13,474 bases of DNA from Chloroflexia bacterium. Lineage in GTDB: Bacteria; Chloroflexota; Chloroflexia; Thermomicrobiales; CFX8. Below the pieces are notes generated by a model that searched no databases, was not told where the DNA came from, and saw only the letters and a list, made by a program, of their open reading frames with translations. The translations under genes and the position numbers were made by a program. Of the stretch, positions 6,729 to 11,691 are shown one piece after another; position 1 is the stretch's first letter; the number at the start of each line of letters is the position of its first letter. The stretch is from assembly GCA_013696045.1 (NCBI GenBank), contig JACCZH010000100.1, positions 1-13,474 of the forward strand. The letters run 5' to 3'.

Positions 6729-7319
6729 CTAAAACCGTAACGACATGATCTGATGCAGATGACCGTTTTCGTGGATGGCCATCATCAGCACGCTGCCTTT
6801 GACACCAGCCCTGCCAAAGCGTGGGTGAGTAGCCTGCTTGATGACTTTGGGCTCGGGCGGGATCGCATCGAACAGCGTCTCCAACTCGCGGTCGGCGACG
6901 TCCAGCACATGCAGTGACTGTTCGCGGGTCAGCAGGCCGGGCCGCTCGACATCGGTTAGATCCATCAGTGGGTGCGGTCCGGAGGGAGACGCAACGTCCA
7001 TCAGGCCAAGCAGCCAGGCGGTTAGCCCGATCTGGGTATGGCCAATGTGGTTCACGATCTGTCCAGCCGACCAGATTTCTTTACCGTCAGGATCAGGATG
7101 CTGCGCTTCAAATGCAGCATCCGGCAGCCACTCAACCTCGGACCGCAGGCCAAGGCGGGTAACCCCGAACGCCAGACGGAGATCGTCTAGCGAATAAGGA
7201 GCCGCTTCGGTTTCAAGGGTCGAGAGCCGTTGCTCAAACACTCGTTGCTGGATGGCCCGGAGCGTTGAGCTCTCCAGGCGATCCTTCAAACTAAATGGCG
7301 GATGCTGTTCGGTAATCAC
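6729..7319 (-). CDS. DinB-family (DinB-like four-helix) protein
   Basis: Predicted 196-residue member of the DinB/YfiT metal-binding four-helix-bundle superfamily, whose members include thiol-dependent S-transferases and DNA-damage-induced proteins of unknown activity. The expected histidine triad is visible: His91 in WSAGQIVNHIGHTQIG, and His183 and His187 in AIHENGHLHQIM near the C-terminus. Other features are EVEWLPDAAF after helix 1 and a Pro-rich loop before the last helix. I start at the GTG at 7319, because AAGGAG is 7 nt upstream; the GTG at 7349 would put the start only about 8 nt after the predicted transcript start, with no ribosome binding site. Its promoter carries the same palindrome as VOC2, so the two are probably co-regulated. 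Confidence 0.8.
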   Translation of the reverse strand: MITEQHPPFSLKDRLESSTLRAIQQRVFEQRLSTLETEAAPYSLDDLRLAFGVTRLGLRSEVEWLPDAAFEAQHPDPDGKEIWSAGQIVNHIGHTQIGLTAWLLGLMDVASPSGPHPLMDLTDVERPGLLTREQSLHVLDVADRELETLFDAIPPEPKVIKQATHPRFGRAGVKGSVLMMAIHENGHLHQIMSLRF

Positions 7320-7363
7320 ACATATGCTCCTTGCGCTGCGTACGTACACTAATCACTGCGATG

Positions 7364-7392
7364 AGTGTAGTACACATGTTCTACTGTGACAA
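7364..7392 (-). promoter_or_regulatory. Sigma70-type promoter with internal LexA-box-like operator (DinB gene)
   Basis: On the minus strand, TTGTCA (7392-7387) is followed after 17 nt by TACACT (7369-7364). The spacer contains AGAACATGTGTACT (7382-7369), identical to the VOC2 operator except for one base, and set in the same place between the two promoter boxes. Flanking bases extend the imperfect dyad to GTAG...CTAC. Predicted transcript start is near 7357, giving a leader of about 38 nt, close to that of VOC2. Confidence 0.7.
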
Positions 7393-7487
7393 GTGGGAAT
7401 TGTCGCCTGGCCCAGATCCAGCTGAGGTGTCAATCGCGTAGCATAGAAGGTGGGCTATTGCACGAGTAAAGGTTGGAGAAATACACG

Positions 7488-7985
7488 ATGTGCGCTGATG
7501 TCCACCTTTCAGCCAGTATCGCGAGCCGGTCTACAGCACTGGGGTTTGTTGCCGGACTGCGCTCGCAGGCGCCATTGGCGCTGCTGGCGATCGCCACAAT
7601 CAGTGACGACACTGGCCAGCACGGTTGGTCACCAGCGGGACTGCTCGGCAAGCCGGCCATTATCGTGGGGCTGTGTCTCTCAGCGGTCGGAGAAGCCGTG
7701 GTTGACAAGTTACCGATCGTGCCCGGCCGGTTGGGAGCAGGCCCCCTTGGCGGTCGATTATTTTTCGGCGCTTTGGCGGGCTCGATGCTCAGCCGCGATC
7801 GCGGCGCTCCGGTCGTGGCTGGAGCAGCGCTTGGGGCCGTTGGGGCGTTAGCCGGGAGTTACGCCGGCTACCATGCCAGGAGCTACCTTGGCAGATTGAC
7901 TGGGTTGCCGGACCCTCTCTGGGCTGGTGTCGAAGACGCCACAGCTCTCGGGCTTGGCCTGCTTGCCACCCGGCGTGTAGCTTGA
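7488..7985 (+). CDS. DUF4126-family membrane protein
   Basis: Predicted 165-residue inner-membrane protein of unknown function. Family marks are the N-terminal GFVAGLRSQAPLALLAIA, the central VDKLPIVPGRLGAGPLGGRL and a Gly/Ala-rich C-terminal half (VVAGAALGAVGALAGSYAGY) forming further helices; about four or five hydrophobic segments are apparent. I choose the ATG at 7488 with GGAG 9 nt upstream, rather than the TTG at 7473 whose own site is poor. The gene is co-directional with the small membrane protein at 8095 but 109 bp apart, with a separate possible -10 box between them. Substrate or partner cannot be inferred. Confidence 0.75.
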   Translation: MCADVHLSASIASRSTALGFVAGLRSQAPLALLAIATISDDTGQHGWSPAGLLGKPAIIVGLCLSAVGEAVVDKLPIVPGRLGAGPLGGRLFFGALAGSMLSRDRGAPVVAGAALGAVGALAGSYAGYHARSYLGRLTGLPDPLWAGVEDATALGLGLLATRRVA

Positions 7986-8025
7986 CGGAAACTAACGGTC
8001 GGCACGCTGCCCTGCGCGTTCCCCT

Positions 8026-8031
8026 TACAAT
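8026..8031 (+). promoter_or_regulatory. Possible -10 element (TACAAT)
   Basis: TACAAT at this place would start a transcript near 8038, about 57 nt before the small membrane protein gene. No good -35 box lies 16-18 bp upstream, so this is only a candidate. Confidence 0.3.
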
Positions 8032-8063
8032 AGACAAGGATCGTCCGGGGGTGTCCGGACAGC

Positions 8064-8082
8064 ATCCATATCGTGTATGGAT
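8064..8082 (+). promoter_or_regulatory. Small leader hairpin abutting the ribosome binding site
   Basis: ATCCATA and TATGGAT form a 7-bp perfect stem around the loop TCGTG, ending one base before AGGAG (8083-8087) of the gene starting at 8095. It also buries an upstream in-frame ATG (8077), which favours the downstream start. It could modulate translation initiation; there is no sign of a known riboswitch. Confidence 0.4.
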
Positions 8083-8094
8083 AGGAGAGGCTCT

Positions 8095-8370
8095 ATGAGT
8101 GGGGACCCACGAGACCCAAGAGTTCCGCCAGACGACCGGCAGGAAATTCACGTTCACGTCGATAGTGGCGGACGACGGGGTGACGATTATCCGCCACGTG
8201 AGGATGAAGAAGCTGCAGCCGCAGCCAGCGCGATGTCGGCCCAATTAATCTGGATTATCCTGGTTGTGGTGCTTGTCGTTGCCGTTGTGCTGGTTTTCAC
8301 CACCGGTGTGATCGACTTTGGCGGCGCCGGAGACGTCGTTGACGATATCGTCCCGACGCCGGCTACGTAG
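8095..8370 (+). CDS. Small single-span membrane protein, unknown function
   Basis: 91-residue protein with a hydrophilic, Asp/Arg/Pro-rich N-terminal half (GDPRDPRVPPDDRQEIHVHV), a short Glu-Ala stretch, one strong transmembrane helix (LIWIILVVVLVVAVVLVF, about residues 51-68) and a short acidic tail ending in VPTPAT. I choose the ATG at 8095 because AGGAG lies 7 nt upstream; the in-frame ATG at 8077 is inside a hairpin with no ribosome binding site. It has no cleavable-signal character: the helix is internal. The charged N-terminus probably faces the cytoplasm and the acidic tail the outside. I recognise no family. Confidence 0.65.
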   Translation: MSGDPRDPRVPPDDRQEIHVHVDSGGRRGDDYPPREDEEAAAAASAMSAQLIWIILVVVLVVAVVLVFTTGVIDFGGAGDVVDDIVPTPAT

Positions 8371-8392
8371 CGCGCGGAAGGTCTAATCGTCC

Positions 8393-8415
8393 GAGACGTC
8401 CCGCCGGGACGTCTC
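8393..8415. repeat. 23-bp palindrome between convergent genes, possible bidirectional terminator
   Basis: Perfect 11-bp arms GAGACGTCCCG and CGGGACGTCTC flank a single C. The element sits between the end of the gene stopping at 8370 (+) and the end of the gene stopping at 8483 (-), where a two-way transcription stop is expected; no T-run follows. The sequence AGACGTnnn...nnnACGTCTCTAC resembles dispersed palindromes known from cyanobacterial and other genomes, so it may be a mobile or REP-type repeat reused as a terminator. The rest of 8371-8482 shows nothing else. Confidence 0.6.
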
Positions 8416-8482
8416 TACGGCTATAGACATCCGGATTTGACGCGCCGGGGGCAGTTGTAGATGTTGGGCACGGGTCAATCCA

Positions 8483-8791
8483 TCAATCGGCGGTCGTTGG
8501 CACGGCGTTCTCAATGTGCACCGGCACATCGAAGTAACGGATAACTGGTGCGACGCCATAGATCTCGGTGGCCTTGGCTTTCCAGGCGTCGGAGTACATG
8601 GCGTCGGCGGCCTCGCGCGACTCCCAGAGATAGAAACCACCCACGTTTGAGCCGTCTTGCTCGTAGATGTAGGCCTTGGAGTGCAGCCCGGTCAGGCCGC
8701 GATAGTTCGGCGCGGTGATGTTGAAGCGTTGCATTGCCTCATCAAGGCTCAATTTCCCTTCGGTATTGAAGAGGACACATGCGGCGATCAT
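8483..8791 (-). CDS. YdhR-like putative monooxygenase (ABM dimeric ferredoxin-like fold)
   Basis: 102-residue protein resembling E. coli YdhR (about 101 aa) and the antibiotic-biosynthesis-monooxygenase fold. Supporting segments are FNITAPNYRGLTGLHSKAYI, then GGFYLWESREAADAMYSDAW, and the C-terminal VAPVIRYFDVPVHIEN. No cofactor motif is expected in this family. I choose the ATG at 8791 with AAAGGAA upstream, over the ATG at 8818, which directly follows the Sco stop codon and has no clear binding site. It is last in the cytochrome c - PCuAC - Sco run and may share its transcript, but no functional tie to copper is known to me. Confidence 0.75.
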   Translation of the reverse strand: MIAACVLFNTEGKLSLDEAMQRFNITAPNYRGLTGLHSKAYIYEQDGSNVGGFYLWESREAADAMYSDAWKAKATEIYGVAPVIRYFDVPVHIENAVPTTAD

Positions 8792-8818
8792 GAAACAGTT
8801 CCTTTCTGCCGGGTGCAT

Positions 8819-9496
8819 TTATGACGTGAGCAGACCTTCAATGTCCTCAACCATCATCTCGCGAGGCGCCTGGAAGGGATAGATAGTGCGCAGGCTACCT
8901 CCGGCGTCGATCAGGTAGGTAAAGGTCGTATGGTCAACTGAGTAACCGGCCGCGGAAGGTGTGCCTTCGGTTTGGGCGCGGTTAAAGAAGACGAAGAAAT
9001 CACCGCCAATCGCTCGCACCTCATCCTCGGAGCCGGTCAACCCAACGAACTCGGGGTCAAACTGCTCGACATATGCTTTAACCGCCTCGGGCGTGTCCCG
9101 CGAGCCATCCACGCTGATAAAGACGAAGTTGACATCACCGCCCCGTTCGCCAAGGTCACGCTTGACCTGCCGGAATTGCGCCAGCGTGGCTGGGCAGATA
9201 TCCGGGCAGTGGGTGAAACCAAAGAACAGCAACACCGGCTTGCCACGCAAGTCACTCAAGCTGAGCGGCTGGCCATCCTGATTCGTTAGTGTGAATTCGG
9301 CCAGCTCCTTGGGCGGATCAACGACCTGTTTGCGCTCAACGTCGATGGTGGCGGCTGCTTCGTCGCCGCTGGTGAGCCGTGGCAGACCGAGCACAATCAG
9401 GAGTGCGATCAGGATCACGATAGTTCCGATGGCGCCAGCACGGCGTGGCTCAAAGAGCGACCGGCTCTGGGTAGTGTTCATTAAAAGCGCTTTCAT
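8819..9496 (-). CDS. sco: SCO1/SenC/PrrC-family copper chaperone
   Basis: Membrane-anchored thioredoxin-fold protein that binds copper and helps assemble the CuA centre of cytochrome oxidase subunit II. An N-terminal anchor (GAIGTIVILIALLIVLGL, residues 21-38) precedes an outward-facing domain. The C-x3-C motif THCPDICP gives Cys97 and Cys101, and His189 in SVDHTTFTYLID completes the expected copper-binding triad. FTLTNQDGQPLSLSDLRGKP is the usual strand before the active site. The 225-residue length is normal. The start is uncertain: ATG at 9496 and, five codons later, at 9481 both lack a strong ribosome binding site. The gene follows PCuAC by 39 bp. Confidence 0.92.
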   Translation of the reverse strand: MKALLMNTTQSRSLFEPRRAGAIGTIVILIALLIVLGLPRLTSGDEAAATIDVERKQVVDPPKELAEFTLTNQDGQPLSLSDLRGKPVLLFFGFTHCPDICPATLAQFRQVKRDLGERGGDVNFVFISVDGSRDTPEAVKAYVEQFDPEFVGLTGSEDEVRAIGGDFFVFFNRAQTEGTPSAAGYSVDHTTFTYLIDAGGSLRTIYPFQAPREMMVEDIEGLLTS

Positions 9497-9535
9497 AGGG
9501 ACGTATGCGGCACGCCCTTTTCCAACGGCTCCGGG

Positions 9536-10075
9536 TCAAGCTTCCCGCACGGGCACGGCCGGCAACTCCAGCCGCTCTCCCGTATTGAAGATAAGGGTAA
9601 CAGCAACCTCGTCTCCCGGCCCCAGCGGACGGTTAATGTCAATCAGCATGATGTGGAACCCGCCCGGCTCGAACACCACCTCACCGCCTGCGGGGACTTC
9701 GACCGACTCGACCGGCCGCATCTGCATCAACCCGTTCTGACTCTGGGACTGGTGCATCTCAACCACCCGCGCCACCTCTGTTTCCACGCCGGTGAGCTGC
9801 ATGGCGGCGCTTGTGTTGTTCTCGAGCGCCAGATAGAGGGCGCTGATAACGCCGCTGGACATCGTCTCGTTGTGGTCGTGCTCAGGCGCGGCAGTCGGGC
9901 TTCCCTCCGGCAGGACCGCCTCGCGGATCCAGGCATCGCGTGTCGTAACACCCGCTGGGTCGTCGTTTATTGCGTCACCCTCACTGCCATCAGAACCAGC
10001 GTCTCCATCACCGCAAGCGACAACGACGAGTGCAACGCATGAGATCAAAAACATGAAACGTAAACGGTATTGCAC
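9536..10075 (-). CDS. PCuAC-type copper chaperone, lipoprotein
   Basis: Extracytoplasmic Cu(I) chaperone that works with Sco in CuA assembly. The N-terminus has a basic start, a hydrophobic stretch (FLISCVALVVVAC) and a lipobox with Cys21, so the mature protein is lipid-anchored. The family copper motif H-x10-M-x21-H-x-M is met exactly by His108, Met119, His141 and Met143 (EMHQ..., MRPV, FHIML). An additional His-rich patch, PEHDHNETM (65-72), lies before the core and might bind more metal. The 179-residue length fits. The GTG start at 10075 is preceded by GGGAG at 7 nt. The adjacent Sco gene and upstream cytochrome c support a respiratory copper-delivery role. Confidence 0.9.
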   Translation of the reverse strand: MQYRLRFMFLISCVALVVVACGDGDAGSDGSEGDAINDDPAGVTTRDAWIREAVLPEGSPTAAPEHDHNETMSSGVISALYLALENNTSAAMQLTGVETEVARVVEMHQSQSQNGLMQMRPVESVEVPAGGEVVFEPGGFHIMLIDINRPLGPGDEVAVTLIFNTGERLELPAVPVREA

Positions 10076-10162
10076 AAATAGTCTCCCTGTATCCCAGGTC
10101 GGCGCGTGGCTCGACTGTGCCGCCTAAGCCTACCGCGAGCTCGTGATGCTTGGCACAACGAG

Positions 10163-10190
10163 CGAGCGCGGTGCAGTGTGCCCGCGCTCG
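10163..10190. terminator. Hairpin between cytochrome c and PCuAC genes
   Basis: CGAGCGCGG and CCGCGCTCG form a 9-bp perfect GC-rich stem around 10 nt, in the 152-bp gap after the cytochrome c stop. It may partly terminate or stabilise the cytochrome transcript and so set a different level for the chaperones. No T-run follows on either strand. The rest of the gap shows no recognisable feature. Confidence 0.45.
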
Positions 10191-10227
10191 TGGTGCATGT
10201 TCGTTTGATGCTGAATAGAGGCCGCTC

Positions 10228-10716
10228 TTACTCCAGGGTCTGGATAAAGGCGATCACGTCGGCGATCTCGTCGTCGTCCAGGTCCAGCTGCGGCATGACG
10301 CCGGAGTAACCCTCCACGATCTGGGCGTTCGGATCCTGAATGGACTCGGTGATGTAGGCCTCGTCGGCGGTGACGGTTGAGCCATCGTCCAGTGCCACTT
10401 CGCTCATCCAGAGTCCCTGCCAGGTTGGGCCGATGGCTTCGCCGCCGTCTATTGTGTGGCAGGCTGCGCACTGAGCCTGCCAGATGGCGCGGCCCTCTTC
10501 GGCGTCGCCATCGCCGGCGTCAACGGCATCGGTATCATCGTCGTCGTCGTCAGCTGGTTCAGTGGCGTCAGCCTCGGCCGCCGCTGTCGATGTTGAGACC
10601 GGCGCGTCACCAACGCCACCGGTGTCATCTTCGTCATCTCCACAAGCGGCGACTAGCAGTGACAGGATTGCCGCAAAAGTGAAGAGAAGGAAGATGCTGC
10701 GCTTGGTTCTTCTCAT
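10228..10716 (-). CDS. Cytochrome c lipoprotein (CoxII-type cytochrome c domain)
   Basis: 162-residue exported, lipid-anchored c-type cytochrome. Residues 1-25 form a lipoprotein signal (MRRTKRS, hydrophobic core, LVAAC with Cys25). A very acidic, low-complexity linker follows (EPADDDDDDTDAVDAGDGDA). The haem site is CAACH (Cys83, Cys86, His87), with probable distal ligand Met141 in GYSGVMPQL. The segments DGSTVTADEAYITESIQDP and the MP-containing loop closely match the cytochrome c domain fused to subunit II of some caa3 oxidases, but the CuA domain is absent, so this is a free electron carrier. I choose the ATG at 10716, with GGAGAG 7 nt upstream, over the ATG at 10731, which overlaps that site. 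It is the first gene of the copper/cytochrome run. Confidence 0.88.
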   Translation of the reverse strand: MRRTKRSIFLLFTFAAILSLLVAACGDDEDDTGGVGDAPVSTSTAAAEADATEPADDDDDDTDAVDAGDGDAEEGRAIWQAQCAACHTIDGGEAIGPTWQGLWMSEVALDDGSTVTADEAYITESIQDPNAQIVEGYSGVMPQLDLDDDEIADVIAFIQTLE

Positions 10717-10743
10717 GATGGCACTCTCCATAATTGTTCGTCA

Positions 10744-10755
10744 GCCGGCGCCGGC
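10744..10755. repeat. 12-bp GC palindrome upstream of cytochrome c gene
   Basis: GCCGGCGCCGGC is a perfect palindrome about 28 bp upstream of the cytochrome c start. It could be an operator or leader hairpin; in GC-rich DNA such a site can arise by chance. Confidence 0.35.
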
Positions 10756-10765
10756 GTTTCCAGGT

Positions 10766-10804
10766 TTAGGGAGGCACCCTTGGCTCGGTTGCCTCCGTCC
10801 CTAA
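10766..10804. promoter_or_regulatory. Imperfect long hairpin in the cytochrome c / aroM divergent region
   Basis: GGAGGCA (10770-10776) pairs with TGCCTCC (10790-10796), and beyond a small bulge TTAGG (10766-10770) can pair with CCTAA (10800-10804), giving a bulged stem around a 13-nt loop. It lies in the 188-bp divergent gap, upstream of both genes. It matches no riboswitch class that I recognise. It may be a leader structure of the cytochrome transcript or a binding site. Confidence 0.45.
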
Positions 10805-10904
10805 TGGAATGCTATCACCTTGCACGAACCGACTCGGCGCCTCGTTACGCTATGATGGCACAACGTTTTTAACCCGGATGCACGTTGTTAAACGAGGTGA
10901 CATG

Positions 10905-11606
10905 ATGAACGTTGTTGGGATGCTCACAATCGGTCAAGCGCCGCGCGATGACGTGGCGCCTGCCATGCGTGAGTTCCTTCCGGATGGCCTTCTGATCCCC
11001 CAGCGTGGGGCGCTCGACGGTCTCTCGAAACAGGAGATCGCCGCCTACACCGTTGATGAGGGCGAGACCGGTATCGTCACGAAGCTGACGGACGGCTCGT
11101 CAGTGCTGCTGTCGCATCGCAAGATTCTGCCGGCCATGCAGACTCAGGTTGACCGGCTGGTGCGAGACGATGGCGCTGACCTGATCGTCGTCCTGTGTGG
11201 CGCGGACTGGAGCGCCCTGCGGTCGGACAGATTGATCATCAATCCCGGCACGCTCTTCCCCGCAGTGATCGGCTCGCTGGCCGCCGGCCGCAAGCTGGGC
11301 ATCATCAAGCCCGACGCCGGTCAAGTCCAGAAGGAACATGCGCGCTATGCCGAGCGGGGCATCAACGCAGTGGTCACGTCTGCATCGCCCTATGCTGGAT
11401 CAGAGCGATTGAACCTGGCGACGGAAGCCGCGACCACCCTCCGCGACGCTGAATGCGAACTGGTCTGGATGACCTGCGTCGGGATGGACGCCGCGATGCG
11501 CGACATTGTGGCCAGCATTACCGGTGTCCCGGTGATCCTGGCGCATGCGTTGCTTGCGCGGATTGTGACCGAGCTGTTGACGGCTGAGGCACTGGTGCGG
11601 GCGTGA
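10905..11606 (+). CDS. aroM: AroM-family protein
   Basis: Predicted 233-residue cytosolic protein of the AroM family (E. coli AroM about 225 aa), whose function is unknown. The N-terminal signature is seen as VGMLTIGQAPRDDV (residues 4-17). Two cysteines, Cys98 in VVLCGADW and Cys191 in WMTCVGMD, lie one in each half, as in the PLP-independent Asp/Glu racemase fold; this hints at racemase-like chemistry but is inference only. Two ATG codons stand in tandem (10902 and 10905) after GAGG; spacing favours 10905. The frame is open further upstream, to 10809, but without family sequence. The M28-type gene follows 85 bp downstream on the same strand, separated by a hairpin. Confidence 0.85.
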   Translation: MNVVGMLTIGQAPRDDVAPAMREFLPDGLLIPQRGALDGLSKQEIAAYTVDEGETGIVTKLTDGSSVLLSHRKILPAMQTQVDRLVRDDGADLIVVLCGADWSALRSDRLIINPGTLFPAVIGSLAAGRKLGIIKPDAGQVQKEHARYAERGINAVVTSASPYAGSERLNLATEAATTLRDAECELVWMTCVGMDAAMRDIVASITGVPVILAHALLARIVTELLTAEALVRA

Positions 11607-11629
11607 CGAGCATGTTCGATAGTCTAGGC

Positions 11630-11668
11630 GTCATCTCGACCCAAAGGGTGCCCCACGGTCGAAATGAC
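11630..11668. repeat. REP-like hairpin between aroM and the M28 gene
   Basis: GTCATCTCGACC and GGTCGAAATGAC form a 12-bp stem with one mismatch around a 15-nt loop. The arm ATGTCATTTCGA (minus strand) matches the arm of the 30-bp palindrome at 2833-2862 in 11 of 12 bases. It lies wholly in the intergenic gap, 24 bp past the aroM stop. It may also act as a partial terminator or mRNA-stabilising element. Confidence 0.62.
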
Positions 11669-11691
11669 ATAAAAAGAACGGAAGCATATCC

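Noticed and set aside
8077..8094. Upstream ATG at 8077 as start of the small membrane protein
   Set aside because: It lies inside a hairpin without a ribosome binding site, while AGGAG is correctly placed for the ATG at 8095.
9653..10042. 129-codon plus-strand frame opposite the PCuAC gene
   Set aside because: Its opposite strand encodes the exact copper motif and lipobox; the plus-strand product has no family features.
10820..10856. Promoter for aroM from TTGCAC and TATGAT
   Set aside because: The spacer is 25 bp, too long for a sigma70-type promoter, and no better -35 fits.
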